Of a stretch of 64,000 bases of DNA, positions 18,600 through 27,426 are shown one piece after another. The translations under genes and the position numbers were made by a program. The DNA comes from Alphaproteobacteria bacterium (GTDB lineage: Bacteria; Pseudomonadota; Alphaproteobacteria; ATCC43930; CGMCC-115725). Every line of letters begins with the position of its first letter. The first letter of the stretch is position 1. The stretch lies in the NCBI GenBank assembly GCA_028871055.1, contig JAGWON010000010.1, positions 60,192 through 124,191 of the forward strand, in the 5' to 3' direction. The notes under the pieces are model-generated. The model saw only the letters and a program-made list of their open reading frames with translations. It made no database searches and was not told where the DNA came from.

Positions 18600-21474
18600 C
18601 GCTCGCGCGGTCGAGCACCTGCGCCGGGTGCAGCGCCGCGCGGCCGGCGCCGTCGGCGATCTGGCAGCGGCACGAGGTTCCCGCCGCGATAACGAGCGCG
18701 TCGGGCGAGGCGGCGCGAACTTTGGGCAGCACCGACAGCTCGCCGATCTTGAGCGACATCTCGTAGTGCTCGGCCTCGTAGCCGAACGACCCGGCCATGC
18801 CGCAGCACGTCGCATCGAAGGTCTCGACCGCGAGACCCGGCACCAGCTTGAGCGCTGCCGCGCTCGCCGGCGCAGCGCCGAACGCCTTCTGGTGGCAATG
18901 GGTGTGCAGCACGGCTTTGCCCTGGAGCGGCTTGAGCGCCAGCTTGAACCGTCCGGCCGCGGCCTCGGCGGCGACGAATTCCTCGAACAGCATCGCCGCC
19001 TTGGCGAGCGCGTTTGAATCCTCGCCCGGCAGCAACGCGGGAAACTCGTCGCGCAGCGTCAGCAGGCACGACGGCTCGAGGCCGACGATCGGCACGCCGC
19101 GCGCGACATAAGGCTTGAGCGCCGCGATCGTACGCAGCGCCTCCTCCTTGGCCTCGTTGGTCAGGCCGACGGACAGGAAGGTGCGGCCGCAGCAGAGCGG
19201 TCGCTCGTCGCGCAAGCTCGCCGGCAGAACCTTGTAGCCGGCGCGCTCGAGCACGCGGACGGCGGCGCGCGCGTTCTCCGGCTCGAACCAGCGGTTGAAG
19301 GTGTCGGCGAAGAGCGCGACCTCGCGGCCTGGTCCGGCGCTGGCCGCGTCGACATAAGGCCGCGCGTGCCAGCGCGGCAGCCGGCGCCGCGCGCTGAAAC
19401 CGGCGAGCGTCTCGCTGAGCCGCGCCAATCCCGGCACGCGATCGCGCAAATTAAGCAGGAACCCAAACCGCGACACCGTGGGCGCGTAGCGCGGCAGGTA
19501 GGCGATCAATCTTTCCCGCAACGAAAGGGCGTGCGTCTTGCGGTACTGGTGCAGGAACTCGATCTTCATCCGCGCCATGTCGACGCCGGTCGGACACTCG
19601 CGCTTGCAGCCCTTGCACGCGATGCAGAGTTCCATGGTCTCGCGCATCTTCTCGGAGACCAACGCACCGGGACCCAGTTGCCCCGACAACGCGAGCCGCA
19701 GCGTGTTGGCGCGGCCGCGCGTCAGGTGTTGCTCGTCGAGCGTCGCGCGATACGAAGGGCACATCACGCCGGCGTCGCGCTTGCGGCAGGCGCCGTTGTT
19801 GTTGCACATCTCGACCGCGCCATTGAGGCCGCCCCAATCCTTCCAATCGAGCGCGGTGTCGGGGTTCTGCGCCGCGTAGCCCGGCGCGTAGCGGAAGAGG
19901 GAGCGGTCGTCCATCCTGGACGGGCGCACGATCTTGCCGGGGTTCATCAACCCCTGCGGGTCGAACGCATCCTTGACGTCCTCGAAGGCGCGCACCAGAC
20001 GCTGGCCGAACATCGGCGCGTGGAATTCCGAGCGCACCAGGCCATCGCCGTGCTCGCCCGAATGCGAGCCCTTGTATTCGCGCACCATCGCGAACGCCTC
20101 CTCGGCGATGGCACGCAGCTTCTTGACCTCGATCTCCTGCTTGAGATTGAGGATCGGCCGCACGTGCAGGCAGCCGACCGAGGCGTGCGCGTACCACGTG
20201 CCGCTGGTGCCGTGCTGCTTGAACACCGCATCGAGCCGCGTGGTGTAGTCGGGCAAATCCTCCAAGGGCACGGCGCAATCCTCGATGAAGGAGATCGGCT
20301 TGCCGTCGCCCTTCATCGACATCATGATGTTGAGGCCTTCCTTGCGCACCGACCACACCGCGGCCTGGAACGCATCGTCGACGATCTCGACGACGCCGTC
20401 CGGATGGCCGAGCGCGCCCATCAGCTCGACGAGCTGCTTCAGGCGGCGAAGGTTGTCGGCGGCGTCCTCGCCGGCGAACTCGACCAGGAGCAGCGCCGCG
20501 GGCTCGCCCTTGACGAAGCGGTCGACGGTGGCGCGGAACAGCGGGATGTCGCGCGCCAGGTCGATCATGGTGCGGTCGACCAGCTCGACCGCGGCGGGCC
20601 CGAGCGCAACGATCGGCTTCGCCGCCTGCATCGCGCGGTAGAAGCTCGGGAAATGGCAGACGCCGAGGACGCGATGCGGCGGAATCGGCTGCAGGTCGAG
20701 CTCGATGGCGTTGAAGAAGGCCAATGTCCCTTCGGAACCGACCAGGAGATGCGCCATGTTGTGGCCGGCATCCGCAATCATGTCGATGTTGTAGCCGCCG
20801 ACCCGGCGCTGCAGCTTGGGGAAGCGGGCGGCGATCTCGTCCTTCTCGCGGTTGTGGAGATCGCGCATGCGCCGCACCAGGTCGCGATAGCGCTCGGGCA
20901 TCGGGTTCGAGCCGGCGATGTTACCGAAATTACCCGGCACCTCGCCGAAGGTCGCCGTCGTACCGTCGAGCAGCAGCGCGTCGATGGCGCGCACGTTGTG
21001 CACCATGTTGCCGTAGCGCAACGAGCGCGTGCCGCACGAGTTGTTCGCCGTCATGCCGCCGATGGTGGCGCGGTCGCCGGTCGAGACATCGACCGGAAAG
21101 AACAGGCCTTTGCTCTTGAGCTGACGGTTCAGGCGGTCCATGACCACGCCGGGCTCGACGCGCGCGCGACGGCGCTCGACGTCGACTGCGAGCACCTGGT
21201 TCAGGTATTTGCTGCAATCGAGCACCAGGGCGCGGCCGACGGTCTGACCGCATTGCGAGGTGCCGCCGCCGCGCGGCAGCAGCGCCACACCTTCTTCGCG
21301 CGCGATGGCGAAGGCGGCGGCCACGTCGTCGGCGTCGCGCGGCACCACCACGCCGACGGGTTCGATCTGGTAGATCGAGGCGTCGGTCGCATAGCGCCCG
21401 CGCGCGAAGGCATCGAACAGCACTTCGCCCTTGAACGCGCGCTTGAGCCGGGTCTCGAGCGACGTTGCCGCCAT
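18580..21474 (-). CDS. FAD-linked oxidase / Fe-S / CCG-domain oxidoreductase (D-2-hydroxyacid dehydrogenase type)
   Basis: This 964-residue fusion follows the YdiJ / D-2-hydroxyglutarate dehydrogenase architecture. A PCMH FAD-binding domain (RGGGTSQCGQTVG near residue 68, then GGMTANNSCGTRSLRYGN) is followed by an FAD-oxidase C-terminal domain ending HSGEHGDGLVRSEF and FDPQGLMNPGKIV. Next come two 4Fe-4S motifs (CNNNGACRKRDAGVMCP and CIACKGCKRECPTG), then CCG domains (CCGRTFLSVG, HCHQKA, CCGMAGSFGYE). It should oxidise a D-2-hydroxyacid and pass electrons to the chain. The start MAATSLETRLKRAF at 21474 matches the family N-terminus. Its terminal residues come from a dispersed repeat. Confidence 0.88.
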   Translation of the reverse strand: MAATSLETRLKRAFKGEVLFDAFARGRYATDASIYQIEPVGVVVPRDADDVAAAFAIAREEGVALLPRGGGTSQCGQTVGRALVLDCSKYLNQVLAVDVERRRARVEPGVVMDRLNRQLKSKGLFFPVDVSTGDRATIGGMTANNSCGTRSLRYGNMVHNVRAIDALLLDGTTATFGEVPGNFGNIAGSNPMPERYRDLVRRMRDLHNREKDEIAARFPKLQRRVGGYNIDMIADAGHNMAHLLVGSEGTLAFFNAIELDLQPIPPHRVLGVCHFPSFYRAMQAAKPIVALGPAAVELVDRTMIDLARDIPLFRATVDRFVKGEPAALLLVEFAGEDAADNLRRLKQLVELMGALGHPDGVVEIVDDAFQAAVWSVRKEGLNIMMSMKGDGKPISFIEDCAVPLEDLPDYTTRLDAVFKQHGTSGTWYAHASVGCLHVRPILNLKQEIEVKKLRAIAEEAFAMVREYKGSHSGEHGDGLVRSEFHAPMFGQRLVRAFEDVKDAFDPQGLMNPGKIVRPSRMDDRSLFRYAPGYAAQNPDTALDWKDWGGLNGAVEMCNNNGACRKRDAGVMCPSYRATLDEQHLTRGRANTLRLALSGQLGPGALVSEKMRETMELCIACKGCKRECPTGVDMARMKIEFLHQYRKTHALSLRERLIAYLPRYAPTVSRFGFLLNLRDRVPGLARLSETLAGFSARRRLPRWHARPYVDAASAGPGREVALFADTFNRWFEPENARAAVRVLERAGYKVLPASLRDERPLCCGRTFLSVGLTNEAKEEALRTIAALKPYVARGVPIVGLEPSCLLTLRDEFPALLPGEDSNALAKAAMLFEEFVAAEAAAGRFKLALKPLQGKAVLHTHCHQKAFGAAPASAAALKLVPGLAVETFDATCCGMAGSFGYEAEHYEMSLKIGELSVLPKVRAASPDALVIAAGTSCRCQIADGAGRAALHPAQVLDRASEKLGSE

Positions 21475-21558
21475 CGCGCAATTAGACGGGAACGGGAACG
21501 AAAAAACCAGCGGCAGAAAGGCCTTTGCGCCCGCGGATCGCCATGCTTTTCTCGATCT

Positions 21559-22392
21559 ATGCCGATCATTGCACAGCTGGTCGACCTCTACCGCGCCGAG
21601 GGCATCGAGATATCGACCGGCCTGCCGCCGCATCGTTTCGGCGGCTTTGGCGGCGCGCCGTTCACGTGGTTCCTCAAGGACGGCAAGAGCCTGACGAACG
21701 GCCTCGGCATCGCCATGCAGGAAGTCTATCTGCTCGAGCACCTGTTTGCCGCGATCCAGCCGCGCCGCGCCCTGGTCATCGGCAATGCCTTCGGCTGGAG
21801 CACGCTGGCGATCGCCGCACTGCTCACGGGCGGTCGCGTGGTCGCGATCGACTCCGGCGCCGACCGCAACAGCCTCGAGGGTCTCGATCTCACCAACCGC
21901 ATCGCCACGCATGGCAAGCTGCCGGCCAAGGCGGTGCGGGGCGTATCGCCGCAGGATGTTGCGTCGATCGTCGATGCGGAGCTTGGCGGTCCCGTCGATT
22001 TCGCGTTCATCGATGGGCTGCACACCAGCGAACAGGTGGTGCTCGATTACAAAGCCGTGCGGGCCAAGGCCGCGCCCGATGCCGTCTATCTCTTCCACGA
22101 CGTCCAGGAGTACGGCCTGGGCCCCGCGATCGCCGATGTCGAACGACTGGCGGGCCAGATGGCGACGATGCTGTGGGCGACACAATCAGGCATGGCCATT
22201 CTGTTCGATGCGGCACGGCATCCGGAACTGGCGCGCGCGGTCGCGGCCTTCGCGCCGCCCGAATCCGCGCTCAAGGTCGTGCGCCAGGCGGCCTGGGACC
22301 ACCGCCACCGCCATATCGCGCGCTGGCGACGGAGCTACCGCAAGCGGCTCAACCGTCTGCGCGGACTTGCTGGCGGCCCGCCGCCCGTCTAG
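21559..22392 (+). CDS. class I SAM-methyltransferase-like protein
   Basis: This 277-residue protein has a Rossmann core: ALVIGNAFGWSTLAIAAL (motif I), GGRVVAIDSGAD (acidic residue of motif II) and VDFAFIDGLHTSEQVVLDY (DGLH, as in class I O-methyltransferase-like and cephalosporin-hydroxylase-like proteins), followed by YLFHDVQEYG. The basic C-terminus (HRHRHIARWRRSYRKRLNRLR) might bind RNA or membranes. It is divergent from the oxidoreductase gene, with 84 bp between starts. The substrate is unknown. Only the part from the ATG at 21559 is coding; the long upstream frame is antisense to the oxidoreductase. Confidence 0.75.
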   Translation: MPIIAQLVDLYRAEGIEISTGLPPHRFGGFGGAPFTWFLKDGKSLTNGLGIAMQEVYLLEHLFAAIQPRRALVIGNAFGWSTLAIAALLTGGRVVAIDSGADRNSLEGLDLTNRIATHGKLPAKAVRGVSPQDVASIVDAELGGPVDFAFIDGLHTSEQVVLDYKAVRAKAAPDAVYLFHDVQEYGLGPAIADVERLAGQMATMLWATQSGMAILFDAARHPELARAVAAFAPPESALKVVRQAAWDHRHRHIARWRRSYRKRLNRLRGLAGGPPPV

Positions 22393-22438
22393 GCTCAATC
22401 CGATCGGCGAATGCCGCGCGGGTCCAGGGGAGGAAACA

Positions 22439-23425
22439 ATGAAAAAGCTTTCAATCATCGCCACCGCTATTTTGTTGGCTGCGCTCACCGCTTCGCCAGG
22501 GTGGGCGGCGCCGCAGGAATTGAAATTCAGCCATGTCGGCTCGCCGGGATCGCTGTTCGACCTGTCGGCGCAGCATTTCGCGCAGCTCGCCAACGCCAAG
22601 CTGGGCGACCGCTACAAGGTCGTGGTCTACGGATCCAGCCAGCTGGGTGGTGACAAGGAACTGCTGGAGAAACTCAGGCTTGGGACCGTCGATTTCGCCT
22701 TGCCGTCGACGGTCATGTCGTCGGAGGTCGATCTTTTCGGCTTGTTCGAGTTGCCGTATCTGGTGCGCGACCGCGACCACATGAAGCGCATCGAGAAAGC
22801 CATCTTCTGGCCGGTTCTCGCGCCGGCGGCGGATAAGCGCGGCTACAAGATCTTGGCGGTTTGGGAGAACGGCTTCCGCCAGATCACCAACAACGCGCGC
22901 CCCATCGTCAAGCCGGCGGATCTGAAGGGCCTCAAGCTGCGCGTACCTCAAGGCAAGTGGCGGGTGAAAATGTTCGAGGCCTATGGCGCGAGCCCGAGCC
23001 CGATGAAGCTGTCCGAGGTGTTCGTCGCGCTTCAGACCGGCGTGATGGACGGACAAGAAAACCCGCTGTCGCAAATCTATGCGTCGAAATTCCAGGAAGT
23101 GCAGAAATATCTGTCGATGACGGGACACGTCTATACGCCGGCTTATGTCACCGCCGGAGCGAAGAAATTCGCCACGCTGCCGCCCGATGTGCAGAAGATA
23201 CTGATCGATGCGGCGCGGCAGAATCAGGCCTTCGTCTACGTGACCGCAGCGCGGCAGGACAAGGAGCTTCTCGGCAAAATGAAGGCGGCCGGCATGAAGG
23301 TGAATGAGGCCGATAAGGACGCCTTCATTGCGGCGTCGAAGCCGATCTACGCCGAATTCGCCAAGGAAGTGCCGGGTGCGCAAAAGTTGATCGACGAGGC
23401 GATCAAGCTCGGCAAGACGCACTGA
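22439..23425 (+). CDS. TRAP transporter substrate-binding protein (DctP family)
   Basis: This 328-residue periplasmic protein has a signal peptide (MKKLSIIATAILLAALTASP, cut near AWA/WAA at about residue 24). DctP motifs follow: LKFSHVGSPGSLFDLSAQHFA, LKGLKLRVPQ with the conserved substrate-carboxylate Arg, and EVFVALQTGVMDGQENPLS. A strong AGGGGAGGAA ribosome-binding site precedes the ATG at 22439. It delivers an organic acid to the DctQ/DctM pair that follows. The ligand cannot be deduced. Confidence 0.93.
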   Translation: MKKLSIIATAILLAALTASPGWAAPQELKFSHVGSPGSLFDLSAQHFAQLANAKLGDRYKVVVYGSSQLGGDKELLEKLRLGTVDFALPSTVMSSEVDLFGLFELPYLVRDRDHMKRIEKAIFWPVLAPAADKRGYKILAVWENGFRQITNNARPIVKPADLKGLKLRVPQGKWRVKMFEAYGASPSPMKLSEVFVALQTGVMDGQENPLSQIYASKFQEVQKYLSMTGHVYTPAYVTAGAKKFATLPPDVQKILIDAARQNQAFVYVTAARQDKELLGKMKAAGMKVNEADKDAFIAASKPIYAEFAKEVPGAQKLIDEAIKLGKTH

Positions 23426-23436
23426 AAGGTCGCCGA

Positions 23437-23958
23437 TTGCTGTTCTGTATCCGTCGTCTGCTCGAGCGCGCGCTCGAGACGATCGCCATCGTCCTGTTGA
23501 CGATATTGTCGGTGCTGGTCCTGGTGGGCGTTCTCTTTCGCACGATCGAGCACCCGATCGTCTGGTACGATGAGGTCGCGTCGATCCTGCTGGCGTGGCT
23601 GACCTACTTCGGCGCAGCTCTCGCGGCCTTGAAGCGGGCGCATATCGGTTGCCCGGGCATTGTCGCGATGTTGCCGCTGCCGCAGCGGCGGGTTGCGCTG
23701 ACGCTTGCCGAATTCTGCGTGTTCGGGTTCTTCGTGCTTCTCGCCTATACCGGCTGGAAGGTTTTCGAGGTGATCGCCGGCGATACGCTGGTCACGCTGC
23801 CGTGGGTTCCGCAGCAACTTGCACAGGCGATCATTCCGCTCGGCGCGGTGCTGTTCATCGTCGCCGAGGCGCTGAGCCTGCCCGAGGCCTGGCGAGGTCG
23901 CGTCGGCCATAATGTCGCCGAAGGTGACATCGTCGAGCAGACGACGGCGACGGAATAG
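23437..23958 (+). CDS. TRAP transporter small permease (DctQ family)
   Basis: This 173-residue inner-membrane protein has four transmembrane helices and the DctQ signature around WYDEVASILLAWLTYFGAALAALKRAHIG. It starts with TTG at 23437, 11 bp after the binding-protein stop. No better start is seen, since hydrophobic coding begins at once (LFCIRRLLERALETIAIVLL). It pairs with the DctM protein 6 bp downstream. Confidence 0.9.
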   Translation: MLFCIRRLLERALETIAIVLLTILSVLVLVGVLFRTIEHPIVWYDEVASILLAWLTYFGAALAALKRAHIGCPGIVAMLPLPQRRVALTLAEFCVFGFFVLLAYTGWKVFEVIAGDTLVTLPWVPQQLAQAIIPLGAVLFIVAEALSLPEAWRGRVGHNVAEGDIVEQTTATE

Positions 23959-23964
23959 CGCGGC

Positions 23965-25248
23965 ATGGCGATTTTCTATCTGTTTCTGGGGCTGTTGGCG
24001 CTGACCGTCATCGACGTGCCGATCGCCGTCGGCCTCGGCATCTGCGCGGCAGTCGGCATCACGATCACGCAGGGGACGGATGCGCTCGCCAATATCGCGG
24101 TCGACATGTATCACGGCGCCACCAGCTTTCCGCTGCTCGCCGTGCCGCTCTTCATCCTTTCGGGGGCGATCATGAACGCCTCCGGGATCTCGCGGCGGCT
24201 GATCGCTTTCGTCACGGCGCTCGTCGGCTTCGTGCGCGGCGGGTTGTCGATCGTCTCGATCGTCACCTCGATGTTCTTCGCCGAGATTTCGGGTTCGGCC
24301 GTGGCCGACGTGGCGGCGCTCGGCTCGATCCTGATTCCGGCGATGAAGGCCAAGCGCTATCCGACGCCGTTCGCGGCCGCGGTGATGTCGTCGGCCGCGA
24401 CGCTCGCCGTCATCATCCCTCCGTCCATCCCGATGGTGCTCTATGCGGTCATGGCTGACACCTCGGTCGTGCAGCTCTTCGTCGCCGGTATTGTGCCGGG
24501 CATCATCGGCGGATTTCTACTGATGGGCGTCGCCTATGTCTTCGCGGTCAAATACAACTATCCAGTGGAGGAAGCCTTCCGCCTGTCGCAGGTCGGGCGC
24601 ACGTTTCGCGAGGCGATCTGGGCGTTCATCCTGCCCATCATCATCCTCGGTACCATATTCGGCGGCATTGTCACGGCGACCGAAGGTGCCGGCATGGCGG
24701 TGCTCGCTGCTTTCGCCGTCGGTTGTCTGATCTATCGCGAGCTCGATTTGCGCCAGCTCAAGGAGGCGATGGTCGACGGCACCATCCAGACCGCGGTCGT
24801 GATGCTGTTGGTGGCGAGCTCGACCGTGGTCGGATCGTTCCTCACGGAAATGCAGGCGCCGCAGCAGCTTGCCGCCGCCATCACCGGCTTCACGCACGAT
24901 AAGGTCGTCGTGCTGCTGCTGCTCAACGTGCTGTTCCTATTTCTCGGCTTGTTCCTGCATTCGGCCGCCGCAATCATCCTGACCGTGCCCATCGTTCTGC
25001 CGCTGGTGAAAGCGGTGGGCATCGACCCGGTCCATTTCGGGCTCATCGTCACCATCAATCTCGGCATCGGCCAGCAGACGCCCCCCGTGGCCAGCGTCCT
25101 AATGACGGCCTCGGCGATCGCCAAGGCCGACATCTGGGCGGTCACGCGTGTGAATGTGTGGTTCATCATGGCTCTCGTTTTCGTGCTGCTGCTCTGTACC
25201 TACGTGCCCATCGTTCCGATGGCCTTGGTCAACCACTTCTACCGGTAG
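23965..25248 (+). CDS. TRAP transporter large permease (DctM family)
   Basis: This 427-residue permease is hydrophobic throughout, with about 12 helices. Family motifs include FPLLAVPLFILSGAIMNASG, FFAEISGSAVADVAALGSILIP and PSIPMVLYAVMADTSV. It uses a sodium or proton gradient to import the ligand bound by the DctP protein. It is in one operon with the genes on either side. Length and architecture are standard. Confidence 0.94.
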   Translation: MAIFYLFLGLLALTVIDVPIAVGLGICAAVGITITQGTDALANIAVDMYHGATSFPLLAVPLFILSGAIMNASGISRRLIAFVTALVGFVRGGLSIVSIVTSMFFAEISGSAVADVAALGSILIPAMKAKRYPTPFAAAVMSSAATLAVIIPPSIPMVLYAVMADTSVVQLFVAGIVPGIIGGFLLMGVAYVFAVKYNYPVEEAFRLSQVGRTFREAIWAFILPIIILGTIFGGIVTATEGAGMAVLAAFAVGCLIYRELDLRQLKEAMVDGTIQTAVVMLLVASSTVVGSFLTEMQAPQQLAAAITGFTHDKVVVLLLLNVLFLFLGLFLHSAAAIILTVPIVLPLVKAVGIDPVHFGLIVTINLGIGQQTPPVASVLMTASAIAKADIWAVTRVNVWFIMALVFVLLLCTYVPIVPMALVNHFYR

Positions 25249-25340
25249 GTCGCCACACCGTCGCACCCTGAATCCGACCCTTGCGGCACTCGGGCATTTC
25301 TGGGCAAATTCCTCGCCTCTTTCCACCAGGAGCACTCATC

Positions 25341-26549
25341 ATGGCGTTTCGGAGCGGCCGGCATTCCCTGCAAATTCCCGGCCCGACCAACCTGCCGGAT
25401 CGCGTCTTGCGCGCGATGGACCAGCCGCTCATCGACCACCGCGGCCCTGAGTTCCCGGCCGTTACCAAGGCAGTCGTTGCCGGCCTGAAACGCGCGTTCA
25501 AATGTTCGGGTCCGGTCGCGATCTATCCTTCTTCGGGTACCGGCGCCTGGGAGGCAGCGATCCTCAACACGCTGTCGCCGGGCGACAAGGTGCTCGCCTT
25601 CGAGACCGGGCAATTTTCCACGTTGTGGACGAAGCTCGCCCAGCGCCACGGCATCGAGGTTGACCTGATCCCCGGCGACTGGCGGCATCCCGCCGACCCG
25701 GCGCAATGCGAGGCCAAGCTCGTCGCCGACAAGGGCCATGCAATCAAAGCCGTGCTCGTCCTGCAAAGCGAGACGTCGACCGGCGTCGCCAGCGATATCG
25801 CCGGCATCCGCCGGGCGCTCGACCGCGCGCGTCATCCGGCGCTGCTCCTGGTCGACACGATCTCCTCGCTGGCGATCCAGGATTTCCGGCACGACGAATG
25901 GGGCGTCGATGTCACGGTCGGCGGCTCTCAGAAGGGGCTGATGCTGCCGCCGGGTCTGGGCTTCAATGCCATCTCGAAGAAGGCACTGGCCGCCGGCAAG
26001 ACGGCGAAGCTGCCGAGGGCCTATTTCGATTGGCAGCCGATGATCGATGCCAACGACAGCGGCTATTACCCCTACACGCCGGCGACCTTGATGTTCTTCG
26101 GCCTCAAGGAAAGCCTCGCGATGCTCGACGAGGAAGGGCTCGACAATGTCTTCGCTCGCCACGACCGGCTCGCCGAGGCGACACGGCGCGCGGTGCGTGC
26201 CTGGGGTCTCGAGATCCAGTGTGCCGATCCCAAGGCTTACACGCCGAGCCTGACTGCGGTGCGCGTGCCCGACGGCTTCGACGCCGACGAGGTGCGCAAG
26301 ACCATCCTCGACCGCTTCGATATCGCGCTCGGGGCGGGCCTCGGCAAGGTGCTGGGCAAGGTCTTCCGCATCGGCCATCTCGCCTACATCAACGAGACGC
26401 TGCTGCTCGGTACCCTGGCCGGCGTCGAGCTCGGCCTTGCCGCCGCCGGTGTGCCGGTGAAACGCGGCGGTGTCGATGCGGCGATGGATTATCTCGGTGG
26501 CAACACGCCGGCGGCGGCAGCGCCGGCGGTGGCGGCGGCGCGCCGCTGA
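25341..26549 (+). CDS. class V PLP aminotransferase (serine/alanine-glyoxylate type)
   Basis: This 402-residue fold-type I enzyme resembles serine-glyoxylate aminotransferases. It has LQIPGPTNLPDRVLRAM at the N-terminus, IYPSSGTGAWEAAI, QSETSTGVASDI, LLVDTISSLAIQDF (PLP-ring Asp) and the Schiff-base lysine in VTVGGSQKGLMLPPGLGF. A CCAGGAG ribosome-binding site lies upstream of ATG 25341. It follows the TRAP genes by 92 bp and is followed almost directly by a hydratase-like gene. This suggests the imported compound is deaminated, or is a 2-oxo acid that accepts an amino group. Confidence 0.88.
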   Translation: MAFRSGRHSLQIPGPTNLPDRVLRAMDQPLIDHRGPEFPAVTKAVVAGLKRAFKCSGPVAIYPSSGTGAWEAAILNTLSPGDKVLAFETGQFSTLWTKLAQRHGIEVDLIPGDWRHPADPAQCEAKLVADKGHAIKAVLVLQSETSTGVASDIAGIRRALDRARHPALLLVDTISSLAIQDFRHDEWGVDVTVGGSQKGLMLPPGLGFNAISKKALAAGKTAKLPRAYFDWQPMIDANDSGYYPYTPATLMFFGLKESLAMLDEEGLDNVFARHDRLAEATRRAVRAWGLEIQCADPKAYTPSLTAVRVPDGFDADEVRKTILDRFDIALGAGLGKVLGKVFRIGHLAYINETLLLGTLAGVELGLAAAGVPVKRGGVDAAMDYLGGNTPAAAAPAVAAARR

Positions 26550-26550
26550 G

Positions 26551-27309
26551 ATGGTGCAGGAGCGGCTTGCCGCCCTCCTGATTCAAGCGCGTATTTCCGG
26601 CCAGCGCCTCGGCGACATCCCGGCGGACCTCGCGCCGCGCGACGAGGACGCGGCCTATGCGTTGCAGGACTTGGTCGCGGACAAGCTCGGCGTGTGCGTC
26701 GCCGCGTGGAAGGTCGGCGCAGCCAGCCCGGCCTCGCAGCCGAGCTGTGCGCCGATCTTCGCCGGTCACGTGGTCAAGAGCCCGGCGCATCTGCTGGCGA
26801 CCCGCGACGGCCTCAACGGTGTCGAGGCCGAGCTCGCCTTTCGCATCGGGCGCGACCTGCCGGCCCGCGCGACACCGTATGACGAGAACGAGGTCTGGGC
26901 GGCGATCGAAAGTCTGCACGTTGCCATCGAATATCTCGAATCGCGCTTCCGCGACCGCAACGCCACACCCGATTTGGCCGTGCTTGCCGATAATATCTCG
27001 AATGGCGGGCTCTGCTGGGGGCCGGCGGTCGAAGGCTGGCGCCAGACTGATTTCGTCAAGCCCGAGGCGCGGCTGGTCATCGATGGCGAGGAAGCGGCCA
27101 AGGCGGTCGGCGGCAATGCCGCCGGCCATCCGAAACGGCTCGTCGCTTGGCTCGCCAATCACGTGGCACGGCGCGGCCGGCCGCTAACGGCAGGGATTCT
27201 CGTCACCACCGGAAGCCATACCGGCCTCCATGTTGCGCCGCTGCGGGCGCCGGTGGTCGCCCGATTCACCGGCCTGGGCGAGGCGCAACTCACCCTCGTC
27301 GGAGCATGA
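26551..27309 (+). CDS. 2-keto-4-pentenoate hydratase / FAH-family enzyme
   Basis: This 252-residue protein is of the MhpD-type hydratase/decarboxylase family. VAAWKVGAASPASQ, GVEAELAFRIGRDLP (metal-ligand Glu residues) and AAIESLHVAIEYLESRF are typical. It starts 1 nt after the aminotransferase stop, so it is surely co-transcribed. In meta-cleavage pathways the family hydrates 2-oxopent-4-enoate; here no ring-cleavage genes are present, so the true substrate is open. It could act on a 2-oxo acid produced by the aminotransferase. Confidence 0.8.
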   Translation: MVQERLAALLIQARISGQRLGDIPADLAPRDEDAAYALQDLVADKLGVCVAAWKVGAASPASQPSCAPIFAGHVVKSPAHLLATRDGLNGVEAELAFRIGRDLPARATPYDENEVWAAIESLHVAIEYLESRFRDRNATPDLAVLADNISNGGLCWGPAVEGWRQTDFVKPEARLVIDGEEAAKAVGGNAAGHPKRLVAWLANHVARRGRPLTAGILVTTGSHTGLHVAPLRAPVVARFTGLGEAQLTLVGA

Positions 27310-27426
27310 CTGGCGGGCTTCTTGGCCTGTACAGGTCGTTCACCAATCGTTAACCATGATTTACGAGGATTGATCCCGCTTGCCGCGCGGTCATGCGGCG
27401 CCGATACTTTGCCAGCGGGAAGATCT

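Noticed and set aside
19366..21558. Plus-strand frame running into the methyltransferase-like gene
   Set aside because: Lies opposite the oxidoreductase; only the part from ATG 21559 has family motifs.
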